Shown here piece after piece: positions 53,097 through 62,102 of a stretch of 64,000 bases of DNA. Within the stretch, counting starts at the first letter, position 1. Each line of letters starts with the position of its first letter. Under the pieces are notes generated by a model, which saw nothing but the letters and a program-made list of their open reading frames with translations, did no database searches and was not told the DNA's origin. Source of the DNA: G963668345 sp965206025 (GTDB lineage Bacteria; Acidobacteriota; Terriglobia; Bryobacterales; UBA6623); assembly GCA_965206025.1 (NCBI GenBank), contig CBDBIU010000004.1:868001-932000 (forward strand). Direction: 5' to 3'. The translations under genes and the position numbers were made by a program.

Positions 53097-53480
53097 TCAG
53101 GCGGTTTTCTCCGACGCCGCTTCCTCGAAGACTTCGGCAAACACGTAGAACTTGAACATCGGCGTGAGAGAGCCGACCCCCCAGCGATTCAAGGTCCAGT
53201 TGGCCCTCAGGTATCGGACATCCGGGTGGGCGCTGAGGTCCACCAGGATGGAATACGTGCCGGCATAGAACTTTTGCGGGAATGCGCGAACCGGCGTCTC
53301 GTTCCACTCTTCGCCATCGGTGGAACCTTCGAGCGAGACGTCCAAGCTCTCCTGCTCGACAACGTCGAGGATGCCCAGGGTTAGGACAAGTAGTTGGCCG
53401 GTCGCCTGTCCCAACTCGACGGCAGGTCCGGTACCCTTCTCATTGATGGTGGTTTCCGGAAGAACGAAAGCGGGCAGCAT
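53097..53480 (-). CDS. conserved-looking beta-rich hypothetical protein, 127 aa
   Basis: The sequence MLPAFVLPETTINEKGTGPAVELGQATGQLLVLTLGILDVVEQESLDVSLEGS is followed by GEEWNETPVRAFPQKFYAGTYSILVDLSAHPDVRYLRANWTLNRW. It predicts alternating strands, as in a small jelly-roll or phage-virion-like domain. No catalytic motif is seen. The ATG at 53480 lacks a strong ribosome binding site. I do not assign a function. Confidence 0.6.
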   Translation of the reverse strand: MLPAFVLPETTINEKGTGPAVELGQATGQLLVLTLGILDVVEQESLDVSLEGSTDGEEWNETPVRAFPQKFYAGTYSILVDLSAHPDVRYLRANWTLNRWGVGSLTPMFKFYVFAEVFEEAASEKTA

Positions 53481-53689
53481 GAGTGAACACCAGGTGACTT
53501 CGGATGCGGGAAAGGGTCATTGTAACAAGTCGAGCTACGTTTGAGCCGGACCAGAGTTGTCCAATGCAAGATGATCCTCACAGGGGGGAGTGTTTCCAAC
53601 ACAAGATGATCCTGAAACGACGACAGCGGGGAGAGGGCACACTGCGGGTGAATGCGAGTCACCATGGAGCATGCTCAACGTCTTACGCT

Positions 53690-53865
53690 GGTCGGCGCGA
53701 ATTCGTGGCTTCCAGCGGCAGCCTCAGCTTTACCGGCGCCGAGCGCAAGCAGATCTACGGCCTCGTCGAGCGCACCTTGCAGGCGCGCGAGTACTTGCGG
53801 CTGTCGAAGAAAGACAAACGCGTCGTGCGGCGCTATCTGGCTAAGATCAGCGGCGCAGCCGCAGC
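53690..53865 (+). pseudogene. remnant of an integrase-core transposase N-terminus
   Basis: EFVASSGSLSFTGAERKQIYGLVERTLQAREYLRLSKKDKRVVRRYLAKISG resembles the N-terminal region of IS481-like integrase-core transposases, which have REI/KQIYGWV and GLLRRYxxKMTGLS. The frame then loses similarity and stops at 53962 without a DDE domain. It is a truncated relic. The rest of 53481-54135 shows no gene. Confidence 0.4.
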
Positions 53866-54135
53866 TTCATCCTCGCTGACCCTAAAGAAGTTAGTGCTAA
53901 GCTGCTTGTGGCAGCCCTTGATTTTTTCACAGCTTCCAGCCAGCCAATTCGCTTCAGGTTAAGTGCTTTGTTTCTAGGGCTATGGCGGGGGCGAATTGGT
54001 CGCAGTCCCCATTTTTCGCCCCTTTTCGCTCCTGCACGACTTTTGCCGCGGGCTGCTAGCCGGCTGAGGCGCAAGCCGGCGACATCCGTTGCCATTCGAG
54101 CGGCTCTGAGCTATCTTGTGCCCAGGAGGAATATC

Positions 54136-54456
54136 ATGCCGAAATATCTTATTCAAGCATCCTATTCAGCCGAGGGGCTGAAAGGCCTGATGAAAGACAA
54201 AGCCTCGGGCCGAAGAGCAGCCGTTACGGCGGCCGTGACCAGCGTTGGAGGCACGGTGGAGTCCCTGTACTACTCTTTCGGCGACTACGATGCCATCGTG
54301 CTGGTAGACGCGCCCGACAACATCAGCGTGGCCGCGGTTTCCCTCGCAGCTTCTGCCGCGGGTCTGGCTCGGGTGACGACAACGCCATTGCTTACGGTTG
54401 AGGAGACGGACCAGGCGCTCGAAAAAGCTGTCCAATACACGCCCCCGGGCGGATAG
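54136..54456 (+). CDS. GYD-domain protein
   Basis: The 106-residue protein starts MPKYLIQASYSAEGLKGLMKDKASGRRAAVTAAVTSVGGTVESLYYSFGDYDAIVLVDAPDN, a GYD-domain sequence (here FGDYD). It has a dimeric alpha/beta-barrel ferredoxin-like fold with no known enzymatic role. AGGAGGAA precedes the ATG. It stands alone and co-occurs with no obvious pathway. Confidence 0.85.
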   Translation: MPKYLIQASYSAEGLKGLMKDKASGRRAAVTAAVTSVGGTVESLYYSFGDYDAIVLVDAPDNISVAAVSLAASAAGLARVTTTPLLTVEETDQALEKAVQYTPPGG

Positions 54457-54552
54457 CCCTACCCGCACCAGCTGAGTTCGACTTTGCTGATCCCGCTAGC
54501 CGACCCGGACATGGGAGATAGGTATGCTCAGGGCCCCGCGCACCGTGTATGG

Positions 54553-54600
54553 ACGGGCCTCTCGCACGCTTCGCCTCGCCACCAGGCGAGAAAGGCGGCC
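54553..54600. repeat. family A partial copy
   Basis: GGGCCTCTCGCACGCTTCGC and CTCGCCACCAGGCGAGAAAG form the right part of an inverted family A copy, between the GYD gene and the amidase. Confidence 0.65.
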
Positions 54601-54674
54601 CAACGAGGAGTCCATGGTTGTAGCGAGGGATCCCGCTCTAGTGTTCATGGGCAGCAACCGTCCCGACAGCGGTT

Positions 54675-56114
54675 TCAGGACTTGGCGGCGGTCTGCCATA
54701 CCGACTCGGGTGGAGCTCGCCAAGCGCCCAGAGCCTCCTCGAGTCTGGCGGCAACGGCCAAGACCAGTTGGTCCTCAAACGGTCGTCCCACGAGCTGGAC
54801 GCCAATGGGCAAGCCTTGGGCGGATCGGCCTACCGGTACAACGACCGAGGGGTTGCCGAACAGATTGAAGATCACGCAGGGCGCAAATACCTGTTCGTAG
54901 GTGACCTCGCGGCCGTCAATCGTCCATGATCGTTCGCCGTGCCGGAAGGCGGGGACCGATCCGACGGGGCAGAGAAGAACCTGATGATCCTGCATCTGTT
55001 CGAGCAGTGAGGCTCTCAGGGTGTCACGGGCCAACCACGTCTCGAGGAACTTTTCGTAGGTAACCGCTGCCGCTTCTTCGACCGGAGCGATGAGGTCTCC
55101 CACGACCGGATGGAGATCGTCCTCGCGTCCCTTGATCATCGGCGCCAGCAAAGTCGTGGCGACCACTCCGAAAAACGTCCACCAAAGATCGCGCGCGGAT
55201 TCCATGCCGTGCAGTTGAAAGGGCTCGACCCGCAGTCCTTGTTCCCCGAGCTTTTGAGCGGCGTTCCGCACCGCTTGCCTTGTCTCGCTCGTAACGGGGT
55301 GGACGCCATCGTCCTCGAACCAGCCCACCCTGAGCTGGGACAGCTCGGTCTCTGACGCGCTCTTCACAGCGAGTGGAACGCTTGAAGGGTCACTGTATTC
55401 GTGGCCGGAAGTGACACGCAGCAGGAGCTGCAAGTCCTCCACGCGACGCGCCAGAGGGCCGACCACGCCGGTAAACGCCGACGGGCCGATGCAAGCCGGC
55501 CAGTGCCCCCCCCGAGGGATCAGTCCCGGCGTGGGCTTGAGACCGCAGAGGCCGCAGAAGTGCGCGGGGACGCGAATCGAACCGCCTCCGTCGCTTCCGA
55601 TTCCCGCGGCCGAGCAGCCCGAAGCGATGGCGGCGCTCTCTCCGCCACTCGAGCCGCCGGCGGTGACCTCGAGGTCCCAGGGATTGTTCGTTCGGCCATA
55701 GAGGAGATTGTCGGTCTCGTAGGCCATAAGAAGGTCGGGCACGTTCGTCGTGCCGATCACGATTGCGCCGGCTTCCCGCAAGCGGGCGACCAGGGTCGCG
55801 TCCTGCTCGGCGATATATCCTTCCCGTAACTTCGTGCCGGCTTCACAGCGCAATCCGGCAACGTCAATCGAGCTCTTGATGGTGATCGGCACGCCGGCGA
55901 GAGGACCGATTTGTTCCCCCCTGGCCAACTTTTTTTCAAGCGCCAGCGCCTCCTCGGCGGCTCGTTCCGCGTTGAGGTCGACGATCGCATTGAGGGTAGG
56001 GTTGACCTGCGTGACGCGGTCGAGGTGGGCTTGTATCAACTCGCTCGGAGACACCTTCTTCTCGCGAACGAGAGCGGCCATCGCGCTAGCGGAACGGAAG
56101 GTCAAATCTTTCAT
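54675..56114 (-). CDS. amidase-signature-family hydrolase
   Basis: The 479-residue protein has the catalytic triad of the family. Lys80 is in VPITIKSS, the cis-Ser155 in TAGGSSGGESAA and the nucleophile Ser179 in GSDGGGSIRVPAHFCGLCG. PLAGVP precedes the Lys and the C-terminal NPSVVVPVG and GLPIGVQLVGRPFEDQLVLAVAARLE are conserved. The substrate is unknown; GatA is less likely because no gatB/gatC is near and the N-terminus differs. It stands alone with the ATG at 56114. Confidence 0.9.
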   Translation of the reverse strand: MKDLTFRSASAMAALVREKKVSPSELIQAHLDRVTQVNPTLNAIVDLNAERAAEEALALEKKLARGEQIGPLAGVPITIKSSIDVAGLRCEAGTKLREGYIAEQDATLVARLREAGAIVIGTTNVPDLLMAYETDNLLYGRTNNPWDLEVTAGGSSGGESAAIASGCSAAGIGSDGGGSIRVPAHFCGLCGLKPTPGLIPRGGHWPACIGPSAFTGVVGPLARRVEDLQLLLRVTSGHEYSDPSSVPLAVKSASETELSQLRVGWFEDDGVHPVTSETRQAVRNAAQKLGEQGLRVEPFQLHGMESARDLWWTFFGVVATTLLAPMIKGREDDLHPVVGDLIAPVEEAAAVTYEKFLETWLARDTLRASLLEQMQDHQVLLCPVGSVPAFRHGERSWTIDGREVTYEQVFAPCVIFNLFGNPSVVVPVGRSAQGLPIGVQLVGRPFEDQLVLAVAARLEEALGAWRAPPESVWQTAAKS

Positions 56115-56375
56115 GGTCGCCGGGGTTTACCCGAGTGTAACAACGCCGACTGGGGCCGTAATGGTACCATGTTGACAGAAGGCGGCATCGGCTACTAAAC
56201 TCACTACTGGAGTTGGCCGATCACCCGACAGCCGGATAGTTCGGCTGCCTCAACCATCTCATCTGTTCGCGGATCTTGAGACCGTGGGATCCGAAGGCTG
56301 TCGAACCCCCTGAAGTCCAGGCGGCCAACTCGGGAAAGACTCTCGTACGTTGTGGAACCGACGGAGGGCTATGCC

Positions 56376-56951
56376 ATGATCTCTCAAAAACTTCTTCGCT
56401 TCGTTCAGGAAAACGCCAACCGCTTGACCACGGACTTGGTGCAAGCGCTTCAAGAGCATCCGAGAACCTACGGCTACCGGTCGATCTCCCCTGACCGGCT
56501 GATCGAACTCAAGTCGGATCTCTATGTGAACCTAGGAAGTTGGCTGAGCGCGCGGTCGAAGTTCGCCCTCGAGTCGCGATACCGGAAGCTGGGCCGGCAG
56601 CGGTACCTGGACGGCATTCCCTTGAGCCATGTCATCCATGCTCTGAACCTCACCAAGACGATGCTGCTCCACTACATCCGCCGGGCGCTGCCGGGGGACC
56701 CCTCGGAACTTGCTCTCGAGCACGAGCTGGTTCTGGCCATTTCGGAGTTCTTTGACGAGGCGATCTATTTCGCGTCGGTGGGTTATGAAGACGCTTGTCG
56801 GGCCAGTCTTGCCTCCCCGGAGCAGGCCGAAATCGCAAAAAAGCTGTCCGCGGGCATCCCCCGTCTGTCGAGCTCTCTACAACTGGGAGATCACGCCGAA
56901 ATTGACCTGCCGATCAGCCGCGGCGGCGATATCGGCGAGGCCTCCGGTTAG
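56376..56951 (+). CDS. RsbRD-N-like sensory domain protein
   Basis: The 191-residue all-helical protein resembles the RsbRD N-terminal (globin-like sensor) domain: LLRFVQENANRLTTDLVQALQEHPRTYGYRSISPDRLIELKSDLYVNLGSWLS, YRKLGRQRYLDGIPLSHVIHALNLTKTMLLHYIRR and a tail. Such domains sit in front of kinases or regulators and may sense a small molecule; here it stands alone. GGAGGG precedes the ATG at 56376; a GTG at 56352 is in frame. Confidence 0.72.
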   Translation: MISQKLLRFVQENANRLTTDLVQALQEHPRTYGYRSISPDRLIELKSDLYVNLGSWLSARSKFALESRYRKLGRQRYLDGIPLSHVIHALNLTKTMLLHYIRRALPGDPSELALEHELVLAISEFFDEAIYFASVGYEDACRASLASPEQAEIAKKLSAGIPRLSSSLQLGDHAEIDLPISRGGDIGEASG

Positions 56952-56981
56952 CAGCGGGTGAACTTGCCCCTTGCCGGGGGC

Positions 56982-58631
56982 TCACGGCGTAAACCGCTGC
57001 GCGATCGGAAACCGTCTTCCCATGCCAAAGGCCTTTGAGGTCACCCGCAGGCCCGGCGCCGCCTGCCGGCGTTTGTACTCGTTGCGATTGACTTTGCCGG
57101 CGATATCGCGCACCAGATCCAAGGGCAGGTCGAGGTCGTCAGCGATCTCGGCGGGACTCTTGTACTCTTCGACGTAGGCTTTCAAGACCGGGTCGAGGAC
57201 TTCGTAGTCGGGCAGCGAATCGGTATCCTTTTGGTCCGGCCGCAGTTCGGCCGACGGCGGTTTACTGAATACCGACTCAGGGACAGCGCCCGAGCGCCGC
57301 TGATTGCCGACGCGGGTCAACTGATAAACGAGCGTTTTCGGTACGTCGCTGATTACCGCCAGTCCGCCGACCATGTCGCCGTATAGCGTGCAGTAACCGA
57401 CCGCCAACTCGCTCTTGTTGCCCGTGGTCAGAACCAGCGCCCCGAACTTGTTCGACAACGCCATGAGCGTGTCGCCCCGCAGGCGGGCCTGGAGATTTTC
57501 TTCCGTGATATCCGCCGGCTTTCCCGCAAAGGCAGGGCTCAGAGTCTTCCGGAACGCCTCGAAGGTCGTGTTGATCGAAATGATCTCGAAACGGATGCCC
57601 AGGGCTTTCGCGAGCAGCTGCGCATCGCCGAGACTGCCCTCCGACGAATAGGGTCCCGGCATCGCCACGCCGATCACGTTCTCCGGCCCGAGCGCATCCG
57701 CGGCGATGAGGGCGGTCAAGGTGGAATCGATGCCGCCACTCAGGCCCACAATTGCCTGCCGGAATCCACACTTGCGAACGTAGTCCCTGGTGCCCATTAC
57801 CAGCGCGTTGTAGACTGCATCGCACTCGTCGGGTATTTGTTCGTGCAGGTCGCCCTGCTGAGTCGCGGTGTCGAAGAAAACAAGATCCTCCTCGAAGGAA
57901 CCGGCGCTGGCGCGAACCTCGCCGCCAGCATCTACGACCAGGCTGGAGCCGTCGAAGACGAGCTGGTCGTTGCCGCCCGCCTGATTCACCATCACGATGG
58001 GGACTTGCCGGCGGCGGGCGATGGCCTGAATCATTTCCAGCCGCAGCCGCCGCTTGCCCATGTGGTAGGGAGACGAGGCGATATTGACGAGCAAGTCCAT
58101 GCCCTGGGCCGCCAGCTCTTCAACCGGGTCTCGTTCGTAAAGCGGCCGCTTCCAGAACTGCTTGTCGTTCCAAACGTCCTCGCAGATTGTCAGAGCGACG
58201 CGCTGCCCCCCGATTTCAACTACAGTCTGCTTCTCGGCGGGCGCAAAGTAACGCCATTCGTCGAAGACGTCGTAGGTGGGAAGCAGCAGCTTTCGCTGCA
58301 CGAACGCCACTTGGCCCCGGGATAAGTGAGCCGCGCAATTGGCTGCCCTTTGTGGGCCGTCTCGGTCCGCTCGTCCGACGAAACCGCAGACGATGTCGAT
58401 GCCAAGATCAGCAGCTTCGCCGGCCAGCCGTTGCAGTTCGGTTTCGTTGCGGTCGAGGTAGCTTGGAACTTCGACGAGATCTTGGGGAGGGTAGCCGCTC
58501 AAGGCTAGTTCCGGGAAAATGACCAGCTTGGCGCCGCCCTCAACCGCGCGCCCGGCAAAGTTGATCATGCGCCTGACGTTGCCGTCAAAATCGCCAACCG
58601 TGGGATTGATCTGCCCCAGAGCGAGCTTCAT
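56982..58631 (-). CDS. nadE: glutamine-dependent NAD+ synthase
   Basis: The 549-residue two-domain enzyme has an N-terminal nitrilase-type amidotransferase with Glu41 (IFPELALSGYPPQDL), Lys114 and Cys150 (LTICEDVWN). The synthetase domain has the P-loop SGGIDST (298-304), DALGPENVIGVAMPGPYSSEGS and TTGNKSELAVGYCTLYGDMVGGLAVISDVPKTLVYQL. It makes NAD+ from deamido-NAD+, glutamine and ATP. Its ATG overlaps the end of the methyltransferase gene by four bases, so the two are coupled. Confidence 0.96.
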   Translation of the reverse strand: MKLALGQINPTVGDFDGNVRRMINFAGRAVEGGAKLVIFPELALSGYPPQDLVEVPSYLDRNETELQRLAGEAADLGIDIVCGFVGRADRDGPQRAANCAAHLSRGQVAFVQRKLLLPTYDVFDEWRYFAPAEKQTVVEIGGQRVALTICEDVWNDKQFWKRPLYERDPVEELAAQGMDLLVNIASSPYHMGKRRLRLEMIQAIARRRQVPIVMVNQAGGNDQLVFDGSSLVVDAGGEVRASAGSFEEDLVFFDTATQQGDLHEQIPDECDAVYNALVMGTRDYVRKCGFRQAIVGLSGGIDSTLTALIAADALGPENVIGVAMPGPYSSEGSLGDAQLLAKALGIRFEIISINTTFEAFRKTLSPAFAGKPADITEENLQARLRGDTLMALSNKFGALVLTTGNKSELAVGYCTLYGDMVGGLAVISDVPKTLVYQLTRVGNQRRSGAVPESVFSKPPSAELRPDQKDTDSLPDYEVLDPVLKAYVEEYKSPAEIADDLDLPLDLVRDIAGKVNRNEYKRRQAAPGLRVTSKAFGMGRRFPIAQRFTP

Positions 58632-59236
58632 GCTTTTTGCGCGATCAAGGCTGCCGTCCCCTTACCTTCCCATTCTTCTTCGTAGCGTAACACGCGAAAA
58701 CCAGCGAAAACCTTCAGTAACTCGTTGTGTTCCAACATCACTGCCCGGTGGCGGGGACGGCCGGGATAGAGAAGCTGGTCGACCGAATAAGTCTTGTAGA
58801 CAATGAGGCCCCCGCGCCGGAGGCAGCGCCGCAACGCGGAAAACAAGGGGCGGTGGAGATAGAAGAAGACGACAACCAGGTCGTAAGCCGCTTCCCCGAG
58901 ATCGGCCTCCTCCGCCTCTAAGTCCTTCTCGAGGCGCTCAATCGAAACCTTATGCTTCCGGGCTAGCGCCCGCGCCCGCGAAAGTCCCTCGGAGGAGAAA
59001 TCGACCGCCGTCGCTTGAAACCCCGCCCGGGCCAACTCGACCGCGTGACGTCCGGCGCCGCAAGCTAGGTCGAGGGCGCTCAGGGAGCCGGTCGACGATC
59101 CGGGTCTCTCCGCCTGGGCTCTCCACCCGGGGATCATCGGCCAATAACGTCGCGAAGTTGTAAAAAAGGGGTCGGGGGCGCTGTCGACGTGATCACCTTG
59201 GCGGAAGCGATCGTCCCACTCCTTCCGCGTGGTCAT
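58628..59236 (-). CDS. class I SAM-dependent methyltransferase
   Basis: The 202-residue protein has a Rossmann-type SAM site LDLACGAGRHAVELARAGFQATAVDFSSEGL. AAYDLVVVFFYLHRPLFSALRRCLRRGGLIVYKTY follows, resembling TehB-type methyltransferases. The target is unknown. The ATG at 59236 is used; the frame opening upstream is not supported. Its stop overlaps the nadE start by four bases. A hairpin terminator lies just upstream. Confidence 0.82.
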   Translation of the reverse strand: MTTRKEWDDRFRQGDHVDSAPDPFFTTSRRYWPMIPGWRAQAERPGSSTGSLSALDLACGAGRHAVELARAGFQATAVDFSSEGLSRARALARKHKVSIERLEKDLEAEEADLGEAAYDLVVVFFYLHRPLFSALRRCLRRGGLIVYKTYSVDQLLYPGRPRHRAVMLEHNELLKVFAGFRVLRYEEEWEGKGTAALIAQKA

Positions 59237-59244
59237 AACAGAAA

Positions 59245-59269
59245 CGGCGCGGAGGGGATCTCCGCGCCG
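59245..59269 (-). terminator. intrinsic terminator after the IscA/ErpA-type gene
   Basis: CGGCGCGGAG and CTCCGCGCCG are perfect ten-base arms around a five-base loop. On the minus strand, after the stop at 59294, they are followed by TTTCTGTT. It probably ends the iron-sulfur gene transcript and separates it from the methyltransferase. Confidence 0.75.
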
Positions 59270-59293
59270 CAACAATAGATCAGGGAATCACGC

Positions 59294-59620
59294 TCAGACG
59301 GTGAAGGAGCTGCCGCAACCGCAGGTCGAGCTCACGTTGGGATTCTCGAACTTGAAGCCGGCGCCTTCCAAGCTCTCGACGTAGTCGATGTTCACGTTCT
59401 CTAGATAAAGCAGGCTCGCCTGGTCAACAAAGACCTTGAGGCCGCCGTCGAACTTGTAGACCTTGTCGAGCGGCATCTGATTGTTCTCAAACGCCATCGA
59501 GTATTGGAACCCCGAGCAGCCGCCGCCCATCACTGAGATTCTCAGAGCGCTGGGCTGGGGTTCCTGCTGGGCTATGATTTCCTTGACCTTGTTCACTGCG
59601 TTTTCCGTTAACTGAATCAT
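59294..59620 (-). CDS. A-type iron-sulfur cluster carrier (IscA/ErpA-like)
   Basis: The 108-residue protein carries the three conserved cysteines, Cys35 (GGGCSGFQY), Cys100 and Cys102 (STCGCGSSF). LTENAVNKVKEII, FVDQASLLYLENVNIDYVESLEGAGFKFENPN fit the family. It passes Fe-S clusters to apoproteins. A TATAAT at 59739-59734 on this strand may be its -10. IscA, ErpA and SufA cannot be told apart by sequence alone, so no symbol is given. Confidence 0.93.
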   Translation of the reverse strand: MIQLTENAVNKVKEIIAQQEPQPSALRISVMGGGCSGFQYSMAFENNQMPLDKVYKFDGGLKVFVDQASLLYLENVNIDYVESLEGAGFKFENPNVSSTCGCGSSFTV

Positions 59621-59930
59621 CGTAGGCTCCTTCGTAGTTAGCAGCTAGTATGCCGTGGACCAGCGAGGCCGACAACTTCCCTGCGAGCAGAGCGGGCCCT
59701 AGGCTCTCCAAAGACAGCTACGCTGCTGCTCCTATTATATAGGACAAGCAAAGCCGGGGGGCGACCAATCGGGCCGATCGGGAGGCAGCCGGGTTTTTCA
59801 GACGTCGCCTTGCACGGCTGCGTATTGCGGCCTGCCCTGGGGCCGAATTCACCCCCAGCCCCATTCCGTCCGACGCCGCCCACGAGGCCCTTGATTTCGG
59901 ATAATCAAAGGAGCATCCTAGGAGCTCGCG

Positions 59931-60356
59931 ATGCGCCTGATTATCTTCCTGCTCTGTCTCGGCTTGGCGACGGCGGCGGCTCTGTTTTACCTCGACACGA
60001 CCGACGAGGACGTCCATCGAGCGATCGAGCACTACTCCCAACAGATGCGCGAGCAGACCAAGCAGAGTGGAGAGGACACCGGCCAGTCGGCCGAGGAGAT
60101 CAACGGGCGCCTGCAAAAGCTTCGAGAAGAGGCCAAAAGGATGCGCCTGAAGGCCAACGAGGCCCTTGGAGAAGGAAAGGAAGAGTTGGCCGGCAAGGCC
60201 GAGGCATTGCAGGAAAAGGCGAGCAAGCTAGCTGAGAGAGCCGCGGAATTCGGTGAGAAAGCCGGCAGCCGGGTCCAAGAACAAGCTCAGCGGTTGCACG
60301 AACAGATCAAATCCTTCAAAGAAGAACTGGAACGAGAATTGGGGGGCGCGGAGTAG
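59931..60356 (+). CDS. membrane-anchored coiled-coil protein, unknown function
   Basis: The 141-residue protein has one N-terminal membrane helix or signal (about residues 1-19, MRLIIFLLCLGLATAAALFYL). A highly charged helical body follows with heptad-like Lys/Glu/Ala repeats (KLREEAKRMRLKANEALGEGKEELAGKAEALQEKASKLAERAAEFGEKAG). GGAG lies upstream of the ATG. It resembles small apolipoprotein-like or stress-type helical proteins. I assign no function. Confidence 0.7.
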   Translation: MRLIIFLLCLGLATAAALFYLDTTDEDVHRAIEHYSQQMREQTKQSGEDTGQSAEEINGRLQKLREEAKRMRLKANEALGEGKEELAGKAEALQEKASKLAERAAEFGEKAGSRVQEQAQRLHEQIKSFKEELERELGGAE

Positions 60357-60578
60357 CGGACGGCCTGCGCGAGCGCGGGCTAGCGTCGCACTCCAATTCC
60401 GGCTTGGCCGCCGACCGCAGCCGCATCGCTTTCCGCCGCCAGCGGCTTTTCCGCGTCAATCAAAAGCCAAAACGCCGCCGCCGCGACGTAGCACGCCGCT
60501 TGAATGAGCAGCGGGAGTCTTCAGCATTTTTGTCTTGGGCTACGTACTGTTCGAGATCCCGGGTGGCTGGCTGGCCGA
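60357..60578. other. intergenic region, convergent genes
   Basis: This 222-base stretch is GC-rich and shows no gene or terminator that I can defend. Confidence 0.4.
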
Positions 60579-61307
60579 CTAACCCGCTTTCAGAAAAGCC
60601 TTGGCCCGTCGGAACCAGGGCCGCTCCTGACGCCGCAGATAACGAGGGAGCGTGGCCTTCTTGGCGAGGATTTCCTCCATCATCCGTCGCGCCTTTTCTA
60701 TCTCCCCTTGCTGAGCCAGCAGGCGGCCATAGTTGAAGTAGGCGCGCGAGACCGTCGTCCGCCCCAGGATGGCTTCATAGGCCTGAAGAGCTTTATCGAC
60801 CTGGTCGGCAGCTTCGTAGGCCTCGGCCAGCGATAGGTGGGCGCCGTAGAAGCTGTGGGAAGGGGCCGTTTGAACGACTCGCTCCAGATCGGCGATGGCG
60901 TTGGCAACCTGTCCGGTCTCAAGATAGCTGCGCCCGCGACCGTAAAGACGCTCGGGGTCTTCCGGATCAAGCCGCAGCGCGCGGCCAAATAGATCGATCG
61001 CTTCACTGTGCCGTCCCTCGACGGCGTGAATCTCGGCCAGCCCGGTTAGCGCTTCGTGAGAAGGGCTGTCCACGACGAGCTTTTCCAGCCACTGTCGGCG
61101 GCGCTTGCGCTCAAATCGGCGGATGACCGGCGGCTTGACGCTCAGGTCTGGTATCACCTCAATCACAAAATAGACCGCCGCTCCCAACGGACCCAAGAAA
61201 AGGATCACGAAGAACCAATACCCTTCCGGGCGGCGGCGGAAAAAGTGAATCAGCATCAGGAGCTGAAAAAGGAAAGACCAGCTCCAGTAGTCGTGCCAGA
61301 AAAACAT
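60579..61307 (-). CDS. membrane TPR protein with PLDc_N-like N-terminus
   Basis: The 242-residue protein starts with two membrane helices (about residues 5-60) in which FFRRRPEGYWFFVILFLGPLGAAVYFVIEVIPDL resembles the PLDc_N domain. A cytoplasmic domain with about four TPR-like units follows (LTGLAEIHAVEGRHSEAIDLFGRALRLDPEDPERLYGRGRSYLETGQVANAIADLERVV). Such proteins are common scaffolds; I assign no function. Confidence 0.75.
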   Translation of the reverse strand: MFFWHDYWSWSFLFQLLMLIHFFRRRPEGYWFFVILFLGPLGAAVYFVIEVIPDLSVKPPVIRRFERKRRRQWLEKLVVDSPSHEALTGLAEIHAVEGRHSEAIDLFGRALRLDPEDPERLYGRGRSYLETGQVANAIADLERVVQTAPSHSFYGAHLSLAEAYEAADQVDKALQAYEAILGRTTVSRAYFNYGRLLAQQGEIEKARRMMEEILAKKATLPRYLRRQERPWFRRAKAFLKAG

Positions 61308-61445
61308 GAACAGTTAGTCCACGGGGGGGGACAGCTTCGCTCTAGTTTACTCGTTTCCTGACCGTGAGATGCACTGATGGACCGTCTGGAAGGGTATCGT
61401 TACTATGCCGCGGCGCCTTTCGCGGGTCGGCGACCTAGCCCTGAC

Positions 61446-61521
61446 CTAGCCCGTATTTCTCACCAGGCGGGGACCACCCCGGCGGGGCGCGGAGAGAGAG
61501 TCGCTCTTGCTCGCCGCCCCT
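61446..61521. repeat. family A copy with one intact end
   Basis: TAGCCCGTATTTCTCACCAG matches the left end. The interior (GGACCACCCCGGCGGGGCGC) differs from other copies and the right end is not recognised. It lies in the 61308-61636 gap, which holds no gene. Confidence 0.55.
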
Positions 61522-61636
61522 ACCGGCATTCGACAACAGGCCGAGGTTGTGTTGCCACCTACGGCCGCCGCTTGACCAACAGCCGGTTCGAACCGCAGAA
61601 TACAAGTATCGGCTCGGCGCCGGATTCAAGGAAAAG

Positions 61637-62068
61637 ATGACACCCGCTTATCGGCTCTTGCTACTCGTGCTTGTGGCCACGTTCGTGCTGCCGGCACAGA
61701 AAACATCCACCACGTCCTCGGGCGCCAAGATCCGCCGGGACATAGACTTTAAAGGCGGTCCCGAAGCCCCCCTCAACAAGCCCGAGTCTGTTCTCAAAGT
61801 CCTCAAGGTGAAGGGCACCGTTCAGGGAATCGACCTCGAGAAGCGCACAGTCACGGTTCGCCCCCGCAAGGGCAATACGAGTCTCGAACTCGGGTTCCCC
61901 CAGCCGGCCGGACGGGAGCAGATCAAAGTCTCGAAGAAAGCAGCCAAGATTCTGGGAACGAAAAAGCTGAAACTCGAGGCACTGAAAGCGGGATCGAAGG
62001 TGCGGCTACAGTACTACCCGGCACTGGGCCAACTTATGGAGATCATTGTCGAGCAGCCGATCTCCTGA
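61637..62068 (+). CDS. secreted hypothetical protein, 143 aa
   Basis: The protein has a signal peptide (about residues 1-20, ending VLPAQ) and a Lys/Val-rich body: LKVKGTVQGIDLEKRTVTVRPRKGNTSLELGFPQPAGREQIKVSKKAAKILGTKKLKLEALKAGSKVRLQYYPALGQLMEIIVE. The pattern GTVQGIDLEKRTVTV and AGSKVRLQYY resembles small OB-like periplasmic domains. AAGGAAAAG precedes the ATG. No function is assigned. Confidence 0.72.
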   Translation: MTPAYRLLLLVLVATFVLPAQKTSTTSSGAKIRRDIDFKGGPEAPLNKPESVLKVLKVKGTVQGIDLEKRTVTVRPRKGNTSLELGFPQPAGREQIKVSKKAAKILGTKKLKLEALKAGSKVRLQYYPALGQLMEIIVEQPIS

Positions 62069-62102
62069 GCGGGCCGAGGGAAGGGGCCGATAGCTGGAAC
62101 CC

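Noticed and set aside
54136..54456. GYD gene as part of an amidase operon
   Set aside because: The amidase is on the opposite strand, so the genes converge.
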